Shown: positions 1-5,865 of the stretch, in pieces
Layout: the number at the start of each line of letters is the position of its first letter
Position numbering within the stretch: position 1 is the first letter of the stretch
Source of the DNA: Pseudomonadota bacterium
GTDB lineage: Bacteria > Pseudomonadota > Gammaproteobacteria > Pseudomonadales > UBA5518
DNA length: 10,834 nucleotides
NCBI GenBank assembly: GCA_022705125.1
Contig: JAKJFB010000067.1
Location: 1-10,834 of the forward strand
Direction: 5' to 3'
Notes under the pieces: model-generated
What the model was told of the DNA's origin: nothing
Databases searched by the model: none
The model's input: the letters and a program-made list of their open reading frames with translations, nothing else
Made by a program: the position numbers and the translations under genes

Positions 1-144
1 CTCGAGTGCCCGGCACGCCAGGCCCGCGCGCGCCAGCTGCTGTTCTGGGCGCTGCTGAACAAGGTGGCGGTGCGCGACCCCGAAGCGCTGGAGCACGAGT
101 TCCACGAGGCCGTGGAGTACCTCGCGGGGAGGGCGGCGGCATGA
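1..144 (+). CDS. C-terminal end of an unidentified protein, 5' end outside window
   Basis: Reading from base 1 gives 47 residues with strong G/C third positions and then TGA at 142-144. The visible tail is helical and charged, with a stretch reading QLLFWALLNKVAVRDPEALE, and shows no catalytic motif. The stop overlaps the ATG of the next gene (ATGA at 141-144), so the two are probably translationally coupled. Genes of the DUF2201 metallopeptidase/vWA type found two genes downstream are commonly preceded by a MoxR-like AAA ATPase. This fragment would fit the C-terminal lid of such an ATPase, but nothing in the 47 residues proves it. That it is coding is fairly sure; its identity is a guess from context. 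Confidence 0.6.
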   Translation, partial: LECPARQARARQLLFWALLNKVAVRDPEALEHEFHEAVEYLAGRAAA

Positions 145-611
145 TCCCCCTCCCGTCCTGCCGGTGCCCGCCGCCCGGGCCGCCGCCGTTCCTGCGCTGC
201 AACACCGGCGGCCCGATGAGCCGCACGCGCGCGCAGGCGCTGCACGCCTCGGTCTTCGACGGCAGCGGCGGCACGCTGCACTTCTCGCGCTACCTGAGCG
301 TGGGGCTCGACTTCGAGGGCAGCGACCCGCTCGCGGCAATCGAGGAGCTGTTCGCGCGCGCCGGCATCAACGACGCCGAGCAGTTGCGCGCGCGCTGCGA
401 GCCGCCGGCCGAAGCCTGCCTCTGCCGCGAGAACCGCGAACTCCCGGTGCCGCGCTTCGCCGCGGCCACCGACGCCGAACTGCTGCGCCAGGTGCTGCTG
501 CTGGGCCTGTGCACGCCGCACTTCTACGACCCGCGCCGCCCCGTGCTGCTCACGCGCGCGAGCCTGGGGCGGCGCCTGGAGCTCTACGTCGAGCGGGGGT
601 TCTACGCATGA
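141..611 (+). CDS. Small hypothetical protein between the upstream gene and the vWA metallopeptidase
   Basis: This 156-residue protein is not recognised. The ATG at 141 overlaps the preceding stop and has a GGGGAGGG ribosome-binding site at 126-133, seven bases away, which favours it over the internal ATG at 216. The first 25 residues are proline-rich with three cysteines (C7, C9, C20). The rest looks globular, with an acidic/hydrophobic segment at about 55-80, an ACLCRE cysteine pair at 93/95 and a basic C-terminus. There is no signal peptide or membrane segment. Its TGA overlaps the ATG of the next gene (608-611), so it sits inside a three-gene coupled unit and probably works with the downstream metallopeptidase/vWA protein. 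If translation starts at 216, the product is 131 residues and loses the proline-rich head. Confidence 0.72.
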   Translation: MIPLPSCRCPPPGPPPFLRCNTGGPMSRTRAQALHASVFDGSGGTLHFSRYLSVGLDFEGSDPLAAIEELFARAGINDAEQLRARCEPPAEACLCRENRELPVPRFAAATDAELLRQVLLLGLCTPHFYDPRRPVLLTRASLGRRLELYVERGFYA

Positions 612-1963
612 AGATCACGCCCGCCGGGATCCACGCGCTGATCGCCGAGCTGATCGACGACAACCCCTTCGCCTGCCGCGCGCTGCTGCAGATCGTATCG
701 ACCAGTTTCACCACCGATGTGCCCACGGCCGCGGTCACCTGCGGCGGCGAGCCGCGCCTGCTGCTGAACCCGGAGTTCCTCGAGCGCCACTGCCAGACCG
801 AGGCCCACGTGAAGGCCGTGATCTGCCACGAGTTCCTGCACGTGCTGCTGCGCCACACCGAGGGCCGCGGCCCTCGGTCCCGGGCCGAGCACCTGGCGCT
901 GGATGCGGTGATCAACGCCATCATCCACCGCGCGCTGGGCAAGGAATACAGCAGTTTCATGACCGCGTTCTATCGGCGCGAGACGGGCGTGGCGCGACTG
1001 CTGCGCGCGCCGCGCGCCGAAGAAACGGGTTACTACTCCGAGGGTTATCGCCACGGCAGCGCCGCGGAGCGCAAATTGCTGAGCGCCTGGGGCGGGCTCT
1101 ACGGCGGCTTCCTGCTCGTCGATGACATCCACGCGCTCGCGCTCGATCTCGAGCGCCACGGCGACGGCGCGCCCCGCCGCGGCTGGATCGGCGACCACTG
1201 TGCGCGAGACGGCGGCGGCGACGCGACGCCGGAGCCGCTGTCGGAGCCGGTGCGCGCGGCGCTCGACCGCTCGCTGAAGAGCATGAACGGCTCCGGCATC
1301 TGGCGCGATCCCAACGGGCGCGGCGTCGGGCAGGAGGCGTACTCGGCGCGCGTGACGGCTGCCGAAGCTGCGGTGGAGCGCTGGCGCCGCGAGGCGTGGC
1401 GCGTGCTGGTCCGTCACCTGGTGCCCGACCGGCGCGCGCCGCGCCTGGAGGAGGCGCCATCGGAATTTCGCCTGCCGGTGCTGAGCCCCTCGGACCGGCG
1501 CAGTTTCTCGCGCGCGCTGTGGAGCCCGCTGCTGCCCGAGGCGCTCTGGAACAGCCCGCGGCGCACCGCCGGTGCCAGCGCGCAGGTCTACCTCGACGTG
1601 AGCGGCTCGATGAGCAAGGAGATGCCGCTGATCATCGCGCTGCTCGCGCGCCTCGGCTCCCACATCCGCCGCCCGTTCTGGGCCTTCAGCGACGTGGTCG
1701 CGCCCGCCGTGATCCGCGACGGCCGGCTGCATGCCGACACCACCGGCGGCACCAGCATGGCCTGCGTGCTGCGCCACCTGGCGCAGACGCGCCCGCGCGC
1801 GGCCGTGGTGGTAACGGACGGCTATATCGAGTCGCTCACACAGGCGCAGGTGTGCGCCGCCGCGGGCGTGCGCCTGCACGCCATCGTGACGCGCGAGGGC
1901 TCGCCCGCCGCACTGCAGCGCGCCGGCATTGGGTACACGCAGCTGGGGAGGTTGCCGTCATGA
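608..1963 (+). CDS. DUF2201-type putative metallopeptidase with C-terminal vWA domain
   Basis: The 451-residue protein has two recognisable parts. The N-terminal part carries a zinc-peptidase motif HEFLH (H74, E75, H78) inside a hydrophobic helix, followed by a conserved-looking LALDAVIN segment whose D99 may be a third ligand. The C-terminal part from about residue 325 is a von Willebrand A fold with a complete MIDAS: D330-x-S332-x-S334, the GGTS threonine region at 379-383 and D404 in VVTDG. This order matches the COG3864 family (metallopeptidase domain plus vWA-like domain). The middle region (about 140-320) is variable and charged. The start overlaps the previous stop and has GGGGG at 595-599 eight bases upstream. 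No signal peptide is seen, so it is probably cytoplasmic. Family members often sit beside MoxR AAA ATPases and are thought to form chaperone-like or metal-insertion complexes. The substrate is unknown and peptidase activity is inferred only. Confidence 0.88.
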   Translation: MKITPAGIHALIAELIDDNPFACRALLQIVSTSFTTDVPTAAVTCGGEPRLLLNPEFLERHCQTEAHVKAVICHEFLHVLLRHTEGRGPRSRAEHLALDAVINAIIHRALGKEYSSFMTAFYRRETGVARLLRAPRAEETGYYSEGYRHGSAAERKLLSAWGGLYGGFLLVDDIHALALDLERHGDGAPRRGWIGDHCARDGGGDATPEPLSEPVRAALDRSLKSMNGSGIWRDPNGRGVGQEAYSARVTAAEAAVERWRREAWRVLVRHLVPDRRAPRLEEAPSEFRLPVLSPSDRRSFSRALWSPLLPEALWNSPRRTAGASAQVYLDVSGSMSKEMPLIIALLARLGSHIRRPFWAFSDVVAPAVIRDGRLHADTTGGTSMACVLRHLAQTRPRAAVVVTDGYIESLTQAQVCAAAGVRLHAIVTREGSPAALQRAGIGYTQLGRLPS

Positions 1964-1998
1964 TCGGCCAATGCTGCTGGAGGAAGCGAGCGTGGCTG

Positions 1999-2499
1999 CT
2001 AGAGGCGCGCGATAGCACCGGTCGGGAGCCACAGGGTGAGCGGCGCATCCGGCAAGCGCTCGAATTCGAAGCGCTCGTACCAGCCGCGTGCGATCTCGTC
2101 CTTGGCGTCGACGATCACTCCGATCATGCCGATCTGCTCCGAGAGCCGCAGGCAGCGCTGCAAGGCGTCGGCGAGCAGCAGTTCTCCGATCCCCTGGCGC
2201 TGGCACCGCACGTCGACCGCAAGGCGGGCAAGCCGCGCGACAGGCAGGGGAAAACGCGGGAATCGATCCGCCTCGCGCGCCGGCAGGTTGTCGCGGCGGA
2301 CCGCGGCCATCGCGAGGGTGTAGAAGCCGGCAACGCGCTTGCCGTCTGCGGCGACATAGCTGCGGCTGATATTCGCCGCAGCATGTTGGCGCGCGTAGCG
2401 GCGCAAATAATCGTCGAGTGCCGACACGCCGCAGCTGAAACTGCGCCGGTCGTGCGTTGCACCCAAGAGCTCGATCGAGAGACCGGCCCGCGCCTTCAC
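1999..2499 (-). CDS. GNAT-family acetyltransferase toxin (TacT-like)
   Basis: The product of about 166 residues has the layout of GNAT toxins that acetylate the amino group of charged tRNAs and block translation. Visible are FSCGVSALDDYLRRYA near the N-terminus, the acetyl-CoA loop RCQRQGIGE, and a GWYERFEFE segment near the C-terminus whose Tyr corresponds to the catalytic Tyr of TacT. The protein ends with the usual LTLWLP strand. Two GTG starts are possible. The one at 2499 gives a GTGA overlap with the antitoxin stop and has GGGAG at 2511-2515, about 11 bases upstream. The one at 2517 adds six residues but lacks a ribosome-binding site. I chose 2499. The gene follows a DUF1778 antitoxin, the standard partner. 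The family assignment is strong. The tRNA target cannot be read from the sequence. Confidence 0.87.
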   Translation of the reverse strand: MKARAGLSIELLGATHDRRSFSCGVSALDDYLRRYARQHAAANISRSYVAADGKRVAGFYTLAMAAVRRDNLPAREADRFPRFPLPVARLARLAVDVRCQRQGIGELLLADALQRCLRLSEQIGMIGVIVDAKDEIARGWYERFEFERLPDAPLTLWLPTGAIARL

Positions 2500-2774
2500 G
2501 ACCCGGCGGTCTCCCACTCGCGATGGCGTGCCATGGCAGCCGACAACCGTGGACGTGGCTTCTCGAGCGAGTCGAGCGCCGCCACGAAAGCCTTCCAGTC
2601 CGCAGCGGTCAACGTGAACGATTCCTGCTCTGCGAGCAGGTGCTGCGCGCGCTCCTGCGCCGCCGCGAGCAGGAACGTGCTGACGGACACGCCCGCGGTC
2701 GACGCGGCGCGCACGATCAACTCCTTGATCGCAGGGGACGTGCGTACATCGATGCGTTCACTGGCTTCGCTCAT
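2496..2774 (-). CDS. DUF1778-family ribbon-helix-helix antitoxin (TacA-like)
   Basis: This 92-residue protein fits DUF1778 in length and pattern. An N-terminal RIDVRTSPAIKELIVRAAS strand-helix would form the DNA-binding ribbon-helix-helix dimer. The sequence AGVSVSTFLLAAA follows, and then the toxin-neutralising tail with LTAADWKAFVAALDS and a proline/arginine end. In this family the antitoxin wraps the GNAT toxin's acetyl-CoA site, and the complex represses its own operon. The start ATG at 2774-2772 has AGGAG at 2781-2785, six bases upstream. The gene comes first in the operon, and its TGA overlaps the toxin GTG. A 9-bp direct repeat around the ribosome-binding site and an inverted repeat further upstream are possible operators. 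Identification is secure from both the sequence and its partner. Confidence 0.9.
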   Translation of the reverse strand: MSEASERIDVRTSPAIKELIVRAASTAGVSVSTFLLAAAQERAQHLLAEQESFTLTAADWKAFVAALDSLEKPRPRLSAAMARHREWETAGS

Positions 2775-2803
2775 GGGAGGCTCCTGTCACCTTGGGGAGG
2801 CTC
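2775..2803. repeat. 9-bp direct repeat at 20-bp period upstream of the antitoxin
   Basis: GGGAGGCTC occurs at 2775-2783 and again at 2795-2803, exactly 20 bp apart, about two helical turns. The first copy touches the antitoxin start codon, and on the minus strand the copies flank its AGGAG ribosome-binding site. Ribbon-helix-helix antitoxins often bind short repeats in their own leader, so this may be an operator. The repeat is a direct observation and its role is a guess. Confidence 0.4.
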
Positions 2804-2837
2804 GTGAAGCCTACGCCGTCGTTTTCGCGCATGCAAT

Positions 2838-2860
2838 CGATCCGTACAAATGCCGGATCG
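2838..2860. promoter_or_regulatory. 7-bp inverted repeat in the divergent intergenic region (possible operator)
   Basis: CGATCCG at 2838-2844 and CGGATCG at 2854-2860 are perfect inverted copies separated by nine A/T-richer bases (TACAAATGC). The site lies 64-86 bases upstream of the antitoxin start and about 140 bases upstream of the MetK-like gene. It is placed as an operator for either divergent unit would be. No convincing -35/-10 pair was recognised around it. Confidence 0.3.
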
Positions 2861-2923
2861 GGGATTTCCAAGGTCAACGCCTGGACCCGGGAGGTTGCCG
2901 CGATGACGACGGTGAATTGGCGC

Positions 2924-2949
2924 CGTAGGAGCGGCCCTTGGGCGCGACA
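2924..2949. repeat. Degenerate REP-like hairpin upstream of the MetK-like gene
   Basis: The segment begins CGTAGGAGCG, the same lead as the right REP arm at 4158, and continues into a short stem GCCC-TT-GGGC followed by GCGAC, the same kind of ending. The stem is imperfect compared with the arms at 4094-4184. It lies about 50 bases before the ATG at 3001, in front of the AGGAGG ribosome-binding site. I read it as a diverged single REP of the same general family. Confidence 0.5.
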
Positions 2950-3000
2950 ATCGCGCGCATGGCGCGCTGCTGCAGCTTTCACGCAGGAGGAACTACAACC

Positions 3001-4083
3001 ATGATCAGGGTTTCGGAAATGGTGCTGCCCGGGCACCCAGACAAGTTCTGCGACCAGGCGGCCGACGCGATCGTCGCGGCCTGCTATGCCGCCGATCCCG
3101 CGGGCTACTGCCAGGTCGAGATGAGCTGCTGGAGCGACCAGGTGTACCTGACCGGCGGCATCGCGACGGCGCGACCGCTCGCCGAGCCGCTGGACGAGAT
3201 CGTGCGTCGCACCGGGCGCGAGCTCGGCTACGTGGCGGGCAACGCGATCGAGGCCGATCGTTACGTGATCCACAGCAGCGTGTGCGACCTGCGCACCGAC
3301 GCCACGCAGTGGACGCGCCACGTGAACGACCAGTGCATCTCGGTGGGCTGGGCCGGCTACGACGAGAAGGTGGCGTTCCTTCCGCCGGAGCACTACCTGG
3401 CACACGTGTTCCGCGAGGCACTGACGCAGAGCTTCGCGACCGGGCGCCTCGCGCGCCAGGGTCCCGACGGCAAGCTGATCGTGCGCCTGCGCGAGAACGG
3501 CGCCGACTGGGTGCTGGAGCACGTGCTGGTCACGGTGCAGCAGCTGGATGCCTCGTGCATCACCGGGGTGGCGGCATCGCTCTGCGCGGAGCTGCGCGAT
3601 GCGTACGCGGCGCTGCAGGCGCGCGATGCGCGCTGGGTGGCCGGATGGCGCGACGTGGACGTGCTGGTGAACCCGAACGGCCCGCTGGTGAACGGCGGCA
3701 GCGACGGCGACAACGGCCAGACCGGGCGCAAGCTCGCGGCGGACTACTACGGCCCGCGGGTGCCGATCGGCGGCGGTGCGCTCTCGGGCAAGGATCTCTC
3801 GCACATCGACCGCGCCGCGGCCTATGCGTTGCGCCAGGCCGCGATACACGCGGTGCGCGGCGGCGCGAAGGAATGCCAGCTCACCGGCGTGTGGGCGCCG
3901 AATGTGGGCGTGCCGCTCGACGTGATCTGGCAGCTCGACGGTCGCGGCCCGCGCCTTGCAAACGAGTGGTTCGCGCACGGCGCGATCATGGAGCGAACCG
4001 ATGTGCGCGCGGTGGATCGCCACCTCGGGCGCGGGCGGCATTTCTTCGACCTGGCGCTGCCGTGGAACGGGGCCGTACCTTGA
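3001..4083 (+). CDS. Divergent S-adenosylmethionine synthetase (MetK) homologue
   Basis: The 360-residue product is clearly related to methionine adenosyltransferase, which makes SAM from ATP and methionine, but it is shorter than the usual roughly 384. Conserved are GHPDK (H12, D14, K15), the DQ at 110-111, K158, the phosphate loop GDNGQTGRK (D237, R243, K244), GGGALSGKD (K264) and D270. These match by alignment from memory E. coli H14, D16, K17, D118, K165, D238, R244, K245, K265 and D271. Changed are the GGE glutamate (E55, here I54), the QSPD glutamine (Q98, here H91), F230 (here L229) and K269 (here H268). The active-site loop GAGDQGLMFGYA reads NDQCISVGWAGY. The start has AGGAGG at 2985-2990. 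The gene stands alone, so a housekeeping metK is expected elsewhere. It may use another substrate or be a specialised SAM source. Confidence 0.85.
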   Translation: MIRVSEMVLPGHPDKFCDQAADAIVAACYAADPAGYCQVEMSCWSDQVYLTGGIATARPLAEPLDEIVRRTGRELGYVAGNAIEADRYVIHSSVCDLRTDATQWTRHVNDQCISVGWAGYDEKVAFLPPEHYLAHVFREALTQSFATGRLARQGPDGKLIVRLRENGADWVLEHVLVTVQQLDASCITGVAASLCAELRDAYAALQARDARWVAGWRDVDVLVNPNGPLVNGGSDGDNGQTGRKLAADYYGPRVPIGGGALSGKDLSHIDRAAAYALRQAAIHAVRGGAKECQLTGVWAPNVGVPLDVIWQLDGRGPRLANEWFAHGAIMERTDVRAVDRHLGRGRHFFDLALPWNGAVP

Positions 4084-4093
4084 CGCCGCGTAT

Positions 4094-4184
4094 CGGTCGC
4101 GGGCATGGCCCGCTCCTACGGGGGGAGGTGCCGTAACGGCAGCGCGGTGGTTCGTGGCGTAGGAGCGGGCCATGCCCGCGACCG
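4094..4184. repeat. Inverted pair of REP elements (BIME-like) between convergent genes
   Basis: Two 27-bp arms, 4094-4120 and 4158-4184, are perfect reverse complements separated by 37 bp. Each arm contains its own stem-loop, GCGGGC-ATG-GCCCGC in the left arm, and a conserved GTAGGAGC flank, the usual form of gammaproteobacterial REP sequences. The spacer holds an 11-bp palindrome GCCGTAACGGC at 4130-4140. The pair fills the gap between the end of the MetK-like gene (4083) and the end of the oppositely oriented monooxygenase gene (4194). Such pairs are known to be mobilised by REP-associated Y1 transposases and can act as transcription barriers or mRNA stabilisers. Here a bidirectional terminator role is plausible. 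No transposase is in this window. Confidence 0.88.
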
Positions 4185-4193
4185 CATGTACCG

Positions 4194-5138
4194 CTAGAAC
4201 GCGCTCGCGAGCTCCGTCAGCGCTCTCAGCGAATCCTCGTACTCCGCGCCCTCGATATCCGCCAGCAGCAGCCGTGTCGCGACCAGGTGCGTCATGCCGA
4301 GGCGCTCGCGGTAGCGCGCGATGGTATCGCGCACCTGGGGCGGCGAACCGACGATGGCCCAGTCGTCCAGCCCGCGCGGCAGCGAGCGCACCAGCGCGCT
4401 GGACTGCTGCTGCATCGCCGTCATCCGGCGCTCCAGCAGCTCGCGCACCCTGGCGATGCGCGCGGTGTCATCGCTGACGAATATCGTGCGCATCACCGGC
4501 ACGGCATCGGGCAGCGGATGGCCGGCGCCGGTACAGGCGGCGCGGTGTTGCGCGTAATTGTCCTCGAGCGTCGCGAGCGGCTCCATCGGCGAGGCGAGAT
4601 ACGGCAACCCCAGCGAGCCGGCCTGCGCCAGCGCCTTGGGGCCCAGCGCCGCGACCCACACCGGCGGGTGCGGCTGCTGTACCGGCGCGGGCATGAGGCG
4701 CGCGCCCGAGCTGCCGACGGGCTCGCCCGCCCACGCCGCGCGCATGCCGGCCAGGCATTCCGCGAACAGCTCGCGCTTTTCGCTGCGCTTCACCTGGAAG
4801 GCCTCGAACAGCTCGGGCACGAAGCCGCGGCCCACGCCGAGGATCACGCGCCCGCCCGAGAGCTGGTCCAGCACCGCCACCTGCGCGGCGGCCTGCAGTG
4901 GTTGGCGCAGCGGCAGCAGGTAGCTGGTGGTGGCAAGGCGAATGCGCCGCGTGGACGCGGCGACGGCGGCCAGCAGCATGAGCGGTTCGGGAATGGCGTC
5001 GGCGCCGAAGTGGTGTTCGGGCAGCCAGAACGATTCGTAGCCGAGCTCCTCGGCGAGCACCGCCTGGCGCGCCAGCGCGTCGGCGCCGCCTGCGAGCGGG
5101 AACTGCCACGGGGTGCAGCCGAGGTGAAGGTGGTTCAT
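4194..5138 (-). CDS. LLM-class flavin-dependent oxidoreductase (luciferase-like monooxygenase)
   Basis: The 314-residue protein has the features of the bacterial luciferase-like TIM-barrel family (PF00296), which uses reduced flavin, usually FMN or F420, and oxygen. It has the opening strand HLHLGCTPWQFP, the helix and strand ELGYESFWLPEHHF, the segment RIRLATTSYLLPLRQPLQAA, and the flavin-site LDQLSGGRVILGVGRGF near residues 90-106. The C-terminal half has IVGSPPQVRDTIARY, typical of the family's last helices. Length is normal. The substrate cannot be told. The start ATG lies one base after the stop of the DUF924 gene (TGAAATG) and has no clear ribosome-binding site of its own, so translation probably depends on the upstream gene. 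It ends 10 bases from the REP pair. Confidence 0.92.
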   Translation of the reverse strand: MNHLHLGCTPWQFPLAGGADALARQAVLAEELGYESFWLPEHHFGADAIPEPLMLLAAVAASTRRIRLATTSYLLPLRQPLQAAAQVAVLDQLSGGRVILGVGRGFVPELFEAFQVKRSEKRELFAECLAGMRAAWAGEPVGSSGARLMPAPVQQPHPPVWVAALGPKALAQAGSLGLPYLASPMEPLATLEDNYAQHRAACTGAGHPLPDAVPVMRTIFVSDDTARIARVRELLERRMTAMQQQSSALVRSLPRGLDDWAIVGSPPQVRDTIARYRERLGMTHLVATRLLLADIEGAEYEDSLRALTELASAF

Positions 5139-5139
5139 T

Positions 5140-5700
5140 TCAGAACGACGATCCGGGCTGCTGCAGGAACGCGAGCTCTTCGGCGGTCGATTCGCGGCCC
5201 AGGATCGCGTTGCGATGCGGGTAGCGCCCGAAGCGCGCGATGATCGCGTGGTGGCGGCGCTCGAAATCGAGGCTGTTCTCGAGCCCCGGCTGGTCGAACA
5301 GCCGCAACGCGTCCTGGTGGATCTGCCCCGACTCGCTGTGCATGTACGGCATGTAGACGAAGGCGCGCTCGTTTGGCGCCAGCTGCGCGTCGAAGCCGCC
5401 GCGCACCGCTTCCTGCGCCAGCGCGAGCGCCATGCCGTCGGCGGCGAAACTCTCGGCGCGGTCGCGGAACACGTTGCGCGAGAACTGGTCGAGCACGATC
5501 ACCTCGGCGAGCCGCCCGCCTGCCGAGTCGCGCCAGCCGGCGAGCTCCGCGGCCCTGGCTGCCGCGAGCGTGGCGCCGAAGCGCTGCGCGATGCGTGCGT
5601 CGAGCGCTTCATCCTTGCGCCACCACTGCGCGGGCGTGAGCTCCTCGAACCAGAACGCCAGTACCTGCGAGGCGCTGGCGATGTCGGTGATGGTCTTCAT
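5140..5700 (-). CDS. DUF924 family protein
   Basis: The 186-residue product carries the family signatures in order: VLAFWFEE near residue 13, WWRKDEALDARIAQRF at 26-41, VIVLDQFSRNVFRDRAESFA at 68-87, FVYMPYMHSES at 114-124, and RFGRYPHRNAILGRESTAEE at 156-175. The family has an all-helical TPR-like fold with unknown function. It is cytoplasmic, with no signal or membrane segment. The open frame runs upstream to 5838, but that extension is basic and unlike the family. The ATG at 5700 has GAGGA eight bases upstream and gives the normal length. It heads a two-gene unit with the luciferase-like gene and is transcribed away from the H1-tailed gene at 5866. Confidence 0.93.
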   Translation of the reverse strand: MKTITDIASASQVLAFWFEELTPAQWWRKDEALDARIAQRFGATLAAARAAELAGWRDSAGGRLAEVIVLDQFSRNVFRDRAESFAADGMALALAQEAVRGGFDAQLAPNERAFVYMPYMHSESGQIHQDALRLFDQPGLENSLDFERRHHAIIARFGRYPHRNAILGRESTAEELAFLQQPGSSF

Positions 5701-5777
5701 GCTCGGGTTCCTCGTCTGGCGTTCGCGCGCGACAAGGCTAACAGGCGGACGCGGGGTAACGCATCCGTGCCGAAATG

Positions 5778-5819
5778 TTGATCTGCGCCGGTTGCGCATC
5801 GCGAACGATCGGGAATAGT
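5778..5819 (+). promoter_or_regulatory. Shared promoter-like element, copy 1
   Basis: TTGATCTG at 5778-5785 is followed 14 bases on (start to start) by TTGCGC at 5792-5797, preceded by CGG. After a 16-base spacer comes AATAGT at 5814-5819. The same words with the same spacing occur upstream of the paralogous gene at 6688. TTGCGC and AATAGT could serve as -35 and -10 boxes, with TTGATCTG as an upstream activator site. The last box ends 46 bases before the ATG at 5866. Confidence 0.55.
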
Positions 5820-5865
5820 CTTTTCGCATGTTTCGCACAGCGCTGATCGAACCGGAGGGTGAATC

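Noticed and set aside
602..1879. 425-residue open frame on the minus strand opposite the vWA metallopeptidase gene
   Set aside because: It is a high-GC mirror of the plus-strand gene, with arginine/alanine/histidine-rich low-complexity sequence and no family motif, while the plus strand has HExxH and MIDAS.
1396..2928. 510-residue plus-strand open frame crossing several genes
   Set aside because: It spans the end of the vWA gene and the opposite-strand TA pair in the wrong frame, with shadow-type composition.
2938..3000. N-terminal extension of the MetK-like protein to 2938
   Set aside because: The extension does not resemble MetK, and the ATG at 3001 has a good AGGAGG site. The extension overlaps the leader.
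2758..4173. 471-residue open frame on the minus strand opposite the MetK-like gene
   Set aside because: The composition is arginine/histidine/valine-rich with no motifs, and it covers the antitoxin start and REP arm. It is a shadow of the gene at 3001.
5701..5838. 46-residue extension of the DUF924 protein
   Set aside because: It is basic and unlike the family, it would overlap the promoter-like element, and the ATG at 5700 has GAGGA and normal family length.
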